Source: Prochlorococcus sp. AG-347-I21 (GTDB lineage: Bacteria; Cyanobacteriota; Cyanobacteriia; PCC-6307; Cyanobiaceae). Taken from it: a stretch of 64,000 nt of DNA. Under the pieces are notes generated by a model, which saw only the letters and a list, made by a program, of their open reading frames with translations, was not told where the DNA came from and did not search any database. This document shows positions 39,333 through 48,044 of the stretch, piece after piece (position 1 is the first letter of the stretch; each line of letters opens with the position of its first letter). The position numbers and the translations under genes are program-made. The stretch covers positions 1 to 64,000 of the forward strand of contig QCBP01000004.1 in NCBI GenBank assembly GCA_003279055.1, written 5' to 3'.

Positions 39333-41125
39333 TAAAAATTTGCAAATCCTTTTTGTTGAAGCTCAGAGAGCTGAAAATATAAACCCTTTTTAAGTCTCAG
39401 TTCACTATGTGTTCCCTCTTCAATTAATGATCCACCTTTTAAAACTAAAATCTTATCAGAACTTTCAATAGTTGCTAGTCTGTGGGCTATTACTAATGCT
39501 GTTCTTTTTTTTAAAATTCTCTCAAGATCTTTCTGTAATGTAGCTTCTGTGGAGGGATCCATAAACGCTGTAGCCTCGTCCATTATCAAAACAATAGGAT
39601 TTCTAATAGCTACTCTGGCGACTGAAAGAAGTTGTCTCTCTCCAGAAGAAAGGTTTCCTCCTCTTTCTCTAAGAAAAGTGTTCAAACCCTCTGGTAATTT
39701 ATTTAACAAATTATTTAATCCTAATTCTTCACAAATCTTTTCTAATTCATCATTGTCGATATTTGTACTTAATTTCAGATTATCTGCAACATTTCCACTA
39801 AAAATGAAAGTATCTTGTAAGACCACTCCCAACATATTTCTAAGTGTAGCGATAGGAATATCTTTGATATTAATATCGTCAATTAATATTTGTCCTGATT
39901 GAGGTTCATATAATCTACATAATAATCTGATAATAGTTGTTTTACCTGAACCAGTTGGTCCCACGAAAGCTACATGTTCTCCTGGATTGATCAAAAAAGA
40001 TAAATCATTTAGGATAGGTTCACTTTTTTTATAGAAGAAATTGACATTCTTGAATTCAATTTTACCTTTAAATTGCTTTTTTGCATTTTGGGCAACCTGC
40101 GTAAATTGTTTTGCACAAATAGCATCTTTAATCTGAATTTCTTCATCCAGTAATTCATTTATTCTCTCAACAGCTGTTAAACCTCCTTGAATTTGGGTAA
40201 ATCTTTCCGCGAGCTGTCTTAAAGGTTCAAAAAGTCTTTGCGAATACAAAATAAAAGTTGTTAATGTTCCTAAACCAATATTTCCAGAGGTAACAAGATA
40301 CCCTCCAACGGCTAAAACCAAGGAAACTGCAGCAAGTGAAATCCACTCTATAAATGCTGAAATACTACTGTCGTAAAATATTGTTCCATTTACTGCTTTC
40401 TTGTAAGCCATTCCAGTATTTGAAAATTTCTTACTATTAAAGGCCTCTCTTCTGAACATCTGAACGACCTCTAGACCTTGAAGATTCTCTTGAAAATCAG
40501 AGTTAAGTTGAGATAACTCTTCTCTTACTTGATAATTGGCTTTTCTGTAGCGTTTTTGAAGCCAAATGATGAAATATGAAACTGGGATTTGAGTAAGAAG
40601 TAACAATATGGCAAGTCCTCGGTCAATTGAAAGCATTGTCAAAGAAATTACTATCAAACTAACAAAGTCAGCAATAACTCCAACTGCTCCACTCCCAAAA
40701 ACTTCGGCTAATGCATCTACATCATTTGTCAATCTTGTCAATAATTTTCCCACAGGCATTTTATCGTGATATTTAAGAGATAAAGATATTGAATGATCAA
40801 AAAGTTCTCTTCTTATCCTTGCTGTCAAACGTTGACCCACTGCTTGGATATTGTAAGATTGATATCCTTGCAGAACCAACCTTAGTAGAACAGTTATAAA
40901 TAAAGTGAGGATTATGGCATTTATTGACTGCCCAAAAAAAGTTTTACTTAGCCAAACATCTGTACTTTCGTTCTTAAGAATGGTAATTGCTTGGCCTACT
41001 AATAAGGGTTGAATAGCTCCAGAAAAAGAAACAGGTAACAAAACTAGAAGGATTAAATAGATTGTTTTTTTATCTTTAGTTAAATATTTACCTAACTTTT
41101 TAATCCTTCTGAAATCGTTAAACAT
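39332..41125 (-). CDS. ABC exporter, fused permease and ATPase (MsbA-like)
   Basis: A 597-residue half-transporter. The N-terminal membrane domain has about six helices (about 20-320) and contains TRLTNDVDALAE. The C-terminal nucleotide-binding domain has Walker A GPTGSGKTT, Q-loop, signature LSSGERQ and Walker B VLIMDEATAFMDP. It would form a homodimer exporting lipids, drugs or peptides. Its start overlaps the hisG stop by one base and its stop overlaps the GNAT start by one base, so hisG-ABC-GNAT form one coupled unit. Substrate unknown. Confidence 0.93.
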   Translation of the reverse strand: MFNDFRRIKKLGKYLTKDKKTIYLILLVLLPVSFSGAIQPLLVGQAITILKNESTDVWLSKTFFGQSINAIILTLFITVLLRLVLQGYQSYNIQAVGQRLTARIRRELFDHSISLSLKYHDKMPVGKLLTRLTNDVDALAEVFGSGAVGVIADFVSLIVISLTMLSIDRGLAILLLLTQIPVSYFIIWLQKRYRKANYQVREELSQLNSDFQENLQGLEVVQMFRREAFNSKKFSNTGMAYKKAVNGTIFYDSSISAFIEWISLAAVSLVLAVGGYLVTSGNIGLGTLTTFILYSQRLFEPLRQLAERFTQIQGGLTAVERINELLDEEIQIKDAICAKQFTQVAQNAKKQFKGKIEFKNVNFFYKKSEPILNDLSFLINPGEHVAFVGPTGSGKTTIIRLLCRLYEPQSGQILIDDINIKDIPIATLRNMLGVVLQDTFIFSGNVADNLKLSTNIDNDELEKICEELGLNNLLNKLPEGLNTFLRERGGNLSSGERQLLSVARVAIRNPIVLIMDEATAFMDPSTEATLQKDLERILKKRTALVIAHRLATIESSDKILVLKGGSLIEEGTHSELRLKKGLYFQLSELQQKGFANF

Positions 41126-41775
41126 TAAGCTATTCTTTGAATATCATTAATAGATTCTATTGCTAAAATAGTGTCTCTGAGATGATTATCATCTAATCTC
41201 ATGGATAAAGGGTTCCCAATTAGTCTTGCAGTCGAGTAGAAAAGGTCATCTATTTTTGTTAAGCCATTCTCCTTAAGAGTCTTTCCGGTTGCCACCAAAT
41301 CAACTATTGCCTCTGCCATACCTGTAATTGGGCCAAGCTCAACTGATCCTGTTAAATGAACTATTTCTACAGGTATATTTAATTCATCAAAATAAGATCT
41401 TGCTGTTTTTGTAAATTTACTTGCTACTTTGCAATTCGCTGGCAGATCAGTTGGCTTGAGATAATTGCTATTTTTCTTAACCGCCAACGACATATGACAA
41501 CCCCCAAATCCTAAATCTAATAACTTTGCGACTTTTAGTTCAGATTCTCGTAAAACGTCATACCCAACGATACCTAAATCAGCCTGACCATAACTTACAT
41601 AAACAGGGACATCACCATTCCTTACTAATAAAGCAGTAGCCCTTTTGCAATTTGATTCAAAGGTTAATGATCTATTATTTTCGTTCAACGCGTCAGAGAA
41701 ATCTAATCCAGCTCTTTTAAAAGTTGAAATTGAATCTTTTAACAGAGCTCCTTTTGGTAAAGCTATAGTAAACAT
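41125..41775 (-). CDS. hisG: ATP phosphoribosyltransferase (short form)
   Basis: First, committed enzyme of histidine synthesis. The 216-residue protein is the short HisG form that lacks the C-terminal histidine-binding domain and therefore normally needs HisZ. Visible motifs are [25 protein letters not shown] and [23 protein letters not shown] phosphoribosyl binding (DLVATGKTL). It overlaps the next gene by one base. It diverges from the metallo-hydrolase across 40 bases. Confidence 0.96.
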   Translation of the reverse strand: MFTIALPKGALLKDSISTFKRAGLDFSDALNENNRSLTFESNCKRATALLVRNGDVPVYVSYGQADLGIVGYDVLRESELKVAKLLDLGFGGCHMSLAVKKNSNYLKPTDLPANCKVASKFTKTARSYFDELNIPVEIVHLTGSVELGPITGMAEAIVDLVATGKTLKENGLTKIDDLFYSTARLIGNPLSMRLDDNHLRDTILAIESINDIQRIA

Positions 41776-41815
41776 AGATCAATTTCTTCCAAGGATTCTT
41801 CATTCTAAGTTAACA

Positions 41816-42556
41816 ATGGAATTTAATAAAGCTCGAAATATAATCGGACTAAGAGTTTTAGATGATAATGTAATTTGGTTGTGGGTAAAAGATAAATCCG
41901 TTGTAGTTGTAGATCCATCTGTTGACGAACCAGTAATTAGATATATAGATGAAAATAATCTTTACTTAAAAGCTATTTTACAAACTCATCATCATTCAGA
42001 CCATATAGGAGGCACGAAGTCTCTTATTAAAAGATGGCCCAATGTAAAGGTGATTGCTTCCTCCAAAGAAAAAAAGCGAATACCTTTTCAAAATATATCT
42101 GTAGAGGATGGAGACACTTTGCATATTTTAGGTGAAGAAGTAAAAATAATTGAAGTATTAGGCCATACAAGCTCACATATTGCCTTCTTTTTGAATGGGG
42201 AAAATCCTGTTCTTTTTATTGGTGATACATTATTTTCTGGAGGATGTGGAAGAATTTTCGAAGGAACTTATCAACAAATGTATTCTTCACTAGAGAGAAT
42301 CAAATCTTTACCAAAAAATACGCTCATATATTGTGCACATGAATATACTAAGGCAAATATATTGTGGGCATTGAATCTCAAGCCTAAAGATCAAGATATA
42401 AAAAATAAACTTTTGGAAGTTGAAAAAAAACTTTCACTTAATAAATTGACAATTCCATTTTTACTTGATGAAGAGATGAAAATAAACCTTTTCTTAAGAG
42501 CAAAAAATTTAGAAGAATTTACTTTTTTAAGAGCAAATAAAGATTTATGGGTTTAA
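41816..42556 (+). CDS. gloB: Metallo-beta-lactamase-fold hydrolase, glyoxalase II-like
   Basis: A 246-residue metal-dependent hydrolase resembling hydroxyacylglutathione hydrolase, which releases D-lactate and glutathione from the methylglyoxal adduct. The metal motif [10 protein letters not shown] has H58, H60, D62 and H63. [22 protein letters not shown] and CAHEYT supply the other ligands. The ATG at 41816 is preferred over an upstream start inside hisG on the other strand, since it gives the normal N-terminus. gor and a GST gene nearby fit glutathione metabolism. Confidence 0.88.
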   Translation: MEFNKARNIIGLRVLDDNVIWLWVKDKSVVVVDPSVDEPVIRYIDENNLYLKAILQTHHHSDHIGGTKSLIKRWPNVKVIASSKEKKRIPFQNISVEDGDTLHILGEEVKIIEVLGHTSSHIAFFLNGENPVLFIGDTLFSGGCGRIFEGTYQQMYSSLERIKSLPKNTLIYCAHEYTKANILWALNLKPKDQDIKNKLLEVEKKLSLNKLTIPFLLDEEMKINLFLRAKNLEEFTFLRANKDLWV

Positions 42557-42580
42557 ATAGATAGGTATCTTCTTAAACAA

Positions 42581-42973
42581 ATGTCCTCCAAACAAGTAAT
42601 TAAAACATCAAATGCTCCGGATCCAGTAGGACCTTATAATCAAGGAATAAAAGCTGGGGACTTTATCTATTGTTCTGGTCAAATTGCTATAGACCCAGCT
42701 TTAAATGAAATAACATGTTTAGGTGATATAGAAAAGGAAACTATTCAAGTTTTAAAAAATCTTGCAGAAGTTCTTAAAGCTGGGGGAGCAAAAATAGAGG
42801 ATGTAATAAAAACAACTATTTACTTAACGGACTTAAGTAATTTTCAAATTGTCAATAAAATATATAGTGATTTTTTTAATATAGAGAATCCTCCAGCAAG
42901 GGCCTGTGTGGAAGTTTCATCTCTACCAAAAGGAGTTTTAGTTGAAATAGATTGCGTCGCATTTCTAGATTAA
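42581..42973 (+). CDS. ridA: RidA-family enamine/imine deaminase
   Basis: Hydrolyses reactive 2-aminoacrylate-type intermediates. The 130-residue protein has APDPVGPYNQGIKAGDFIYCSGQIA at the start, a central VIKTTIYLTDLSNF and the C-terminal signature PPARACVEVSSLPKGVLVEIDCVA, whose arginine binds the carboxylate. The length is typical for the family. It follows the glyoxalase II-like gene after 24 bases and is probably co-transcribed. Confidence 0.95.
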   Translation: MSSKQVIKTSNAPDPVGPYNQGIKAGDFIYCSGQIAIDPALNEITCLGDIEKETIQVLKNLAEVLKAGGAKIEDVIKTTIYLTDLSNFQIVNKIYSDFFNIENPPARACVEVSSLPKGVLVEIDCVAFLD

Positions 42974-43058
42974 TTTCTAATTATTGAGAAATTTGAAATA
43001 TGAACCAATTGTGCACCATACTTGTATAGATTATTAGTTGATAAATCATCTTTGATCT

Positions 43059-43286
43059 ATGTCAGCAGCAAAGCTTAATATAGATGAATTAGAAGCAGGT
43101 TATCCTTTATTTTGCAAAGCCCTTAGACTATTAATTTTAAAAGGAAACTCAGTTAAAGATATAGAAAAAACAGTGTGTTGGAGTCATCTTGAAACTTTAA
43201 ATAGATGTCTACCTGGTAGATATAAAGCACCAACATATTTAATGGCCTTAATCAAAAGAGATATTGCAAAACCAAATCATTATTAA
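43059..43286 (+). CDS. Small conserved protein, possibly DUF3136
   Basis: A 75-residue protein beginning MSAAKLNIDELEAGYPLFC, which resembles the picocyanobacterial DUF3136 group as I recall it. The middle has KDIEKTVCWSHLETLNRCLP, with two cysteines and a histidine. It is basic and soluble. It ends 6 bases from the end of the convergent acRAF gene. No function is known, and proximity to the carboxysome operon is by convergent orientation, not co-transcription. Confidence 0.7.
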   Translation: MSAAKLNIDELEAGYPLFCKALRLLILKGNSVKDIEKTVCWSHLETLNRCLPGRYKAPTYLMALIKRDIAKPNHY

Positions 43287-43292
43287 AAAGGA

Positions 43293-43532
43293 CTAAATTT
43301 CTAAATAAAATTTATCAATTTCCATTGAAAAGTCTTTTTCCTTGTCTGATATTTGTTTATTATCTAAAAATATTGAAAGACTTACAAAATTCTTACCGAA
43401 GCTGATATTTGGATAGATATCCCTTTCTTTACATAATTTCTCAATTTCCCCCATAAATTTACTAATTTTTGAGTATTGATCAAATTCAAATCTTTTTTCA
43501 ATCCTCAAAGGTAGTTCTCTTTCATTCCACAT
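43293..43532 (-). CDS. PCD-like alpha-carboxysome RuBisCO assembly factor (acRAF)
   Basis: A 79-residue protein with the pterin-carbinolamine-dehydratase-like fold pattern: WNERELPLRIEKRFEFDQYSKISKFMGEIEKLC is strand-strand-helix (I read RIEKRFEF and KISKFMGEIE). PNISFGKNFVSLSIF follows. It matches the PCD-like protein that lies at the end of alpha-carboxysome operons and helps RuBisCO assemble. The dehydratase His-His motif is not evident, consistent with a chaperone rather than an enzyme. It lies 74 bases after csoS4B on the same strand. Confidence 0.75.
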   Translation of the reverse strand: MWNERELPLRIEKRFEFDQYSKISKFMGEIEKLCKERDIYPNISFGKNFVSLSIFLDNKQISDKEKDFSMEIDKFYLEI

Positions 43533-43606
43533 TACATTCTTTATTCAAGACTAATTACACTATACCTTCAACAAAGTTTCTCAATAAATTTTTGAAGTTA
43601 AAATTT

Positions 43607-43855
43607 TTAGTCACTCTCCCAATAATCAATAATACCGCCAATTGTTAAATCGGTTTGAACTTCTGGATTAGGGCATGCAAATCTAGCGGCAGAACCACTA
43701 GCAGTAAAAACCCAGTTACCTTCTCTAGCTCCAACAGGATCAACAGCAACTAATTTCTTTCCTTTGTTATTTTCTAAAATTCGTAAATTCATATGACCTA
43801 AGCCAGCGACTCTTTGAGTGCATACCATCCTTCCTAATACCTTCATAATTTCCAC
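43607..43855 (-). CDS. csoS4B: Carboxysome shell vertex protein CsoS4B
   Basis: Pentameric BMV-fold protein (CcmL/EutN family) that caps shell vertices. The 82-residue protein has MKVLGRMVCTQRVAGLGHMNL and ends DLTIGGIIDYWESD. A full AGGAGG Shine-Dalgarno at 43865-43870 lies 9 bases from a GTG start at 43855, favouring GTG over the ATG three codons later, which would leave an 18-base spacer. It follows csoS4A after 18 bases in the carboxysome operon. Confidence 0.92.
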   Translation of the reverse strand: MEIMKVLGRMVCTQRVAGLGHMNLRILENNKGKKLVAVDPVGAREGNWVFTASGSAARFACPNPEVQTDLTIGGIIDYWESD

Positions 43856-43873
43856 AATTTATATCCTCCTTTT

Positions 43874-44125
43874 TTATGACTTGTCAGGATCCCAGTGATC
43901 AATTATCCCAACAATCGTTAAATCGCTTGGATAAGATTTACTTCCCGCTGCTTCCCTAGCTGCAGAACTTCCAACACAAATAACCCAATCTCCGGGCTTA
44001 CAGCCAACAGCATCAACTGCAACTTTATTAGAAGAACCATCTAATACAACCTGCAGATGCTTATGCTCAAAACCAGGAATCCTATTGGTGGAAACAAGTG
44101 GTTTTACAACCTTGCAAATTAACAT
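43874..44125 (-). CDS. csoS4A: Carboxysome shell vertex protein CsoS4A
   Basis: Pentameric BMV-fold shell vertex protein, paralogue of CsoS4B. The 83-residue protein begins MLICKVVKPLVSTNRIPGFE, contains VDAVGCKPGDWVICVGSSAAREA and ends LTIVGIIDHWDPDKS. The start lies 2 bases after the csoSCA stop, so the two genes are tightly coupled. Together with csoS1, csoS1D and csoS4B it supplies all the shell-tile classes. Confidence 0.95.
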   Translation of the reverse strand: MLICKVVKPLVSTNRIPGFEHKHLQVVLDGSSNKVAVDAVGCKPGDWVICVGSSAAREAAGSKSYPSDLTIVGIIDHWDPDKS

Positions 44126-44127
44126 AA

Positions 44128-45657
44128 TTAGTGAGCCTCCTCTGTTTTTTTATCTAAAGACATTCCAATAATTTGGGCGGAATGAATGTTGTCCCTATCT
44201 CTAATAGTAGAGCAAGTATGTAACAAACCTTGATCAACTAAATTTTTATATCTAATTGATATCGCATTATTAACTCTTTCACAATCATTTATTGCCCTCT
44301 CTTTTGCGCCGGGTACTTTTCCAGAGTAATCAAATCTTATTACTACCGGAATTGGTAGATCTTGGGAAACATTTAATCCAGTAAAAATCTTCACTCCTAC
44401 ATCTAAATCTGGAGCCCCTTCTTCGACTGTATCTAAATGAGCAAAATAAGTTAAATTTCTGAGATGTACTTCTTTGAAACCTATACCTACTCCAATAAAC
44501 CTCTCTGCATGTCCAATATCTTCATAAGAACCATTATGAAAACTCTTAACATAATCAATTTGAGAAATATTATTGACAATTAATTTATACGTAAATTTTT
44601 CCAGTCCACTGAGTTTATCTTTTGAAGATTGCTTAGAAATTGTCTGGCAAATTTCTCTTTCTGCATCCTCTCTTGAGAAATTTATTGTTGAGTTATAAAT
44701 TTCTAATGTAGAAATAGTTTTTTCTAAATCTATACCGCCATCGCTAGTTGATAAATGTATTTTTAATGAATCAGTGTCTGTATCAAGTCCAATTAACATT
44801 AAATCAACAGAAGCTCCGCAGCAAAAGCTATTCTCTACAGCCTCTTTGAAAGCATATAATTTATTTCTACCTTCTGCTGCAGCTAACTCGTCATTACTCC
44901 CATGAGCTGCGCATCCCTGATGCAAAGGATCTACTGAACTAAAGTGATAAGTTACAACTTTTAAGTACCTGGTATCTTTATGAGCTTCATTAGGAACATT
45001 CTCTCTATATCTTTTATGTTCAGTTTTTACCCATCGATTAACGGTATTTTCAATATCAAACAGTGCTCCAGCATGGGATCTTCTTCTTACTGAACTAAAA
45101 GGTATTCTCATTACATAAGCAACTGAATGAGCTAATCTTCCATCTGAACAAGGAGTTATATCAAGTAAATGTATTCCACAATCTAAGAGAAATTTTTCAA
45201 ATTCTTCCGCATCCCTACTTCCAGCAGCACCTTCAAGTGGATCATTGTTAAAAAAATTGTCGCTTAGTTTCTCATGCTGTTTGAAAGCACACCATGCATA
45301 TAAAGCTCTCATATCAAGAGGTTTAACCCAAGATTTATCTAATACATGTAGGGGTAAATCTATTCCCAAATTTTTTCTTGATATTTTCTGTGCCTTATTT
45401 ATAAAATCTTCGTGATGTTGAATTCGAGCAATTTCTTTGAGAGTTGGAACAATTTCATCAAAATCACTTTTTATTTTGCTTTCATACCTAAATAGATTTT
45501 CATTTTGGATATTATTGGTTAATTTATGAGACTTTCCAGAATTTCGTAAATTATTTGATTCTTTAGTTTGTATATGGATATTTTCAGTAAAAGTTTTCAT
45601 TGGAGCTGTTGGCCCCAATGTGAAGTTCTTGGCTTTAGCCAGTCCTCTTAAAGGCAT
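44128..45657 (-). CDS. csoSCA: Carboxysomal carbonic anhydrase CsoSCA
   Basis: Epsilon/beta-type carbonic anhydrase inside the alpha-carboxysome that makes CO2 from bicarbonate for RuBisCO. The 509-residue protein has a disordered N-terminus, a helical domain, and the catalytic domain with TPCSDGRLAH (zinc Cys and Asp, about residue 167). YHFSSVDPLHQGCAAHG carries the His and Cys zinc ligands, which are 11 residues apart. A degenerate C-terminal domain follows. It lies 7 bases after csoS2 and 2 bases before csoS4A. Confidence 0.96.
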   Translation of the reverse strand: MPLRGLAKAKNFTLGPTAPMKTFTENIHIQTKESNNLRNSGKSHKLTNNIQNENLFRYESKIKSDFDEIVPTLKEIARIQHHEDFINKAQKISRKNLGIDLPLHVLDKSWVKPLDMRALYAWCAFKQHEKLSDNFFNNDPLEGAAGSRDAEEFEKFLLDCGIHLLDITPCSDGRLAHSVAYVMRIPFSSVRRRSHAGALFDIENTVNRWVKTEHKRYRENVPNEAHKDTRYLKVVTYHFSSVDPLHQGCAAHGSNDELAAAEGRNKLYAFKEAVENSFCCGASVDLMLIGLDTDTDSLKIHLSTSDGGIDLEKTISTLEIYNSTINFSREDAEREICQTISKQSSKDKLSGLEKFTYKLIVNNISQIDYVKSFHNGSYEDIGHAERFIGVGIGFKEVHLRNLTYFAHLDTVEEGAPDLDVGVKIFTGLNVSQDLPIPVVIRFDYSGKVPGAKERAINDCERVNNAISIRYKNLVDQGLLHTCSTIRDRDNIHSAQIIGMSLDKKTEEAH

Positions 45658-45664
45658 TATTTAC

Positions 45665-47962
45665 TTAACCTCTTGCACCACCTGAAAAGGTAACAAGTTG
45701 TCCTTCACGAGTATTTCCACTAGATCCAGTTATCAAGAAATCTGGTTTTTCTGTTTCCTCATTTCTTTTAGCTTCCATAGGGGGCATTGCGCTCATAAAT
45801 CCTGCTCTTGATGGATTTCGCTTTCTAGAAGAAGCTCCCTCTGTTCCTGTTACCTTATCGCCGCGATCCCAATCATCACCAGTTACGTTTCCTACTGATT
45901 GTCCTTCACCAGTAATCCTTGATGCGACTCTTTTTTCTGGTGTCTTTGCAGCACGGTCTGCCTCTTCAATTTCCATTTTTTGTTTATAAGTAATATTTTT
46001 ATTCGGTTCAAATCTAAATTTTTCAGTGCCAGTGACCTTATCAACTGCCATATCAAAAGGCCCTGTTACCTTTGAACCATTTTCATATTCATTACCAGTA
46101 ACACCTTGAGTATTTTTTTCAGAATATTTTTCTCTTGATGGTGATTTAACAGAGAATTCGTTCCAAGAGTTACCTGCTGACTTTTCCGGATTCGCATAAG
46201 CAGTATCATGTGGAGGATTATCACAAGCCTGTGAGAACTGATCTCCGCCAACATAAGGAGTACCTGTTAGGTTTTTACAAGCACCTTTCTTAGCACCTGT
46301 CATTACTCCGCCAATTCCTGGTTGTTGTCCTGTAAGTCTGGCATTTGAATTATTTCCTGAATTAACTGTTGATCGTGATTTCATATCTTCAGAAATCTCT
46401 GTACTACAATTATCATTTACCTGATCTAAGCCTGCGTATGGTGTTCCTGTTAGCACTTTGCATGAACCTGGTTCATCTCCAGTTACTATTTTTGATCTTC
46501 CTGTCATAGTCCCGCTTATTAAATTTGACTTTGAAGAAAGGCTTAAACCTACTTTTCTAGCTTCTGGTTTTGGTTTTGAACCGCAAAACTTCTCATATTG
46601 TTGAGATCCTATGTACTCATCACCAGTTACATTCTTGCAACTCCCATGTTCATTGCCTGTCATATGGTCTGATCTCCCTACTCCTGTACCAGTTACATTA
46701 TTCCCATTAAGAGTGTTGTAACTGCCTACTTTTTCAAATTCTTTACCTTTTGGATTTGGTTCTGAGCCAAGATATTGATCTCCAGTTAACTGATGTCCAG
46801 AACCTGATTCATCTCCAGTAACCAGGGTTGATCTACCAGGAAGTGATCCAGATACTTTTAATCCATCAGTTGTAGTACTATGTTTAACCTTTGAAGGATT
46901 TTTTGGAACATCCCCACAATACTTCTGTGATTGATTAGCAGATACATATTCAGTACCTGTGAGGTTTTTACAAGTCCCAGGCTCATCGCCAGTGACCCTC
47001 TCAGATCTACCAACTTCATTTCCAGTTACTTTATTACCTGATGTTGTAGAGGTAACAGTAGATCTAAGTGGTTGTTTATAACTTGGTCTATCTTGACAAA
47101 ATTGATCAATAACATCAGCTCCCATATATTGGGTACCAGTTACAGTTCTGCATGTACTTGCTTCATTACCTGTAGTTTTTACAGATCTATTTGCTTGTGT
47201 TCCAGTAACTATTTGACCTGAATCAGTTTCACTTTTACCAACTTTCCAGCTAGCATCAGCAATATTTTGTTTGGCGCCATTTTTATTCGGACCACATGGT
47301 CTACATTTACCATTACCTTTTTTGCCTGTCGCACCTGTTTTACTTCTTAGCTCTCTCACTCTCTGAGAAATTTCTCTACTACTTAAATCTGGGTCTCCTC
47401 TTCTAGCTAAAGAAGCTGCACTGGTATTTTGTTTAGTTGCTGATTTACCATGCTTGGATTGAGCTTCTCTTCTCGCCAAAACAATATCTCTACTCGTATT
47501 AGTAATAGGCTTTCTCTTTTGATTAATTCTTCTTTTAACGTTTGGTTTTGATGTTTTAATTTCTGTATTATGTGAGTTTTGAACTTCCTGATTTTTGCTT
47601 GTAGAAGTTTTAACTGTGGTTACAGGACTTTCTTTTTTAACATCAGTACGAGTTCTATCGGATGAAGTTATTGCTGATTTCCCATGAGTAGACATTGCTT
47701 TTCTTCTCTCTATTACTAACTCTTTGCTAGATAAAGTTGTTGAAGAAGACTTTCTACTTACCTGAGTTTTTGGGATATGTTTTGTAACTGGTTTAGTAAT
47801 ACTTTGATTATTCGAAGAAGCCTGAGTACCAGAAATCTGTATATCTTGAGAAGATCGAACTCTATCTTTAGTAGTTGAAGAATAAACAGCAGCTTTTTTA
47901 CCGCTATCACTCATCGCCTTTCTTCTTTCTAGTGCAATCTCTCTACTGGTTTTTTTTGACAT
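45665..47962 (-). CDS. csoS2: Carboxysome assembly scaffold CsoS2
   Basis: Intrinsically disordered scaffold linking RuBisCO to the shell. The 765-residue protein, starting at ATG 47962, has four N-terminal RuBisCO-binding repeats of the type ERRKAMSxxGK, beginning near residues 7, 79, 157 and 196. Six middle repeats (about 240-600) are built on VTG triplets. A C-terminal shell-binding part ends TREGQLVTFSGGARG. Five of the six middle repeats have a cysteine pair exactly 18 residues apart (271/289, 331/349, 442/460, 501/519, 562/580). The third (about 367-413) has none. The gap to csoSCA is 7 bases. I saw no sign of a second short form. Confidence 0.95.
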   Translation of the reverse strand: MSKKTSREIALERRKAMSDSGKKAAVYSSTTKDRVRSSQDIQISGTQASSNNQSITKPVTKHIPKTQVSRKSSSTTLSSKELVIERRKAMSTHGKSAITSSDRTRTDVKKESPVTTVKTSTSKNQEVQNSHNTEIKTSKPNVKRRINQKRKPITNTSRDIVLARREAQSKHGKSATKQNTSAASLARRGDPDLSSREISQRVRELRSKTGATGKKGNGKCRPCGPNKNGAKQNIADASWKVGKSETDSGQIVTGTQANRSVKTTGNEASTCRTVTGTQYMGADVIDQFCQDRPSYKQPLRSTVTSTTSGNKVTGNEVGRSERVTGDEPGTCKNLTGTEYVSANQSQKYCGDVPKNPSKVKHSTTTDGLKVSGSLPGRSTLVTGDESGSGHQLTGDQYLGSEPNPKGKEFEKVGSYNTLNGNNVTGTGVGRSDHMTGNEHGSCKNVTGDEYIGSQQYEKFCGSKPKPEARKVGLSLSSKSNLISGTMTGRSKIVTGDEPGSCKVLTGTPYAGLDQVNDNCSTEISEDMKSRSTVNSGNNSNARLTGQQPGIGGVMTGAKKGACKNLTGTPYVGGDQFSQACDNPPHDTAYANPEKSAGNSWNEFSVKSPSREKYSEKNTQGVTGNEYENGSKVTGPFDMAVDKVTGTEKFRFEPNKNITYKQKMEIEEADRAAKTPEKRVASRITGEGQSVGNVTGDDWDRGDKVTGTEGASSRKRNPSRAGFMSAMPPMEAKRNEETEKPDFLITGSSGNTREGQLVTFSGGARG

Positions 47963-47987
47963 AATCTTCAAATGTGAAACTCTTTTG

Positions 47988-48021
47988 AAAAACTTTCTCC
48001 AAAAATATTTTTTGGAGAAAG
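47988..48021 (-). terminator. Intrinsic terminator or attenuator between rbcS and csoS2
   Basis: On the transcribed strand a perfect 13-base-pair stem (CTTTCTCCAAAAA with TTTTTGGAGAAAG, 47993-48005 and 48009-48021) closes a 3-base loop and is followed directly by TTTTT (47988-47992). It begins 23 bases after the rbcS stop and ends 25 bases before the csoS2 ATG. The form is that of a Rho-independent terminator inside the operon, so it probably gives partial read-through into the shell genes. Confidence 0.75.
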
Positions 48022-48044
48022 ATATTTACTACATAAAAGTAGAT

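Noticed and set aside
46066..46254. 62-codon frame inside csoS2 on the same strand
   Set aside because: Shadow of the repeat-rich csoS2 sequence in another frame, with no start context.
45665..47962. Programmed frameshift in csoS2 giving a short form
   Set aside because: Known in some chemoautotrophs, but I could not identify a convincing slippery site with a downstream stem here, and the single frame is complete.
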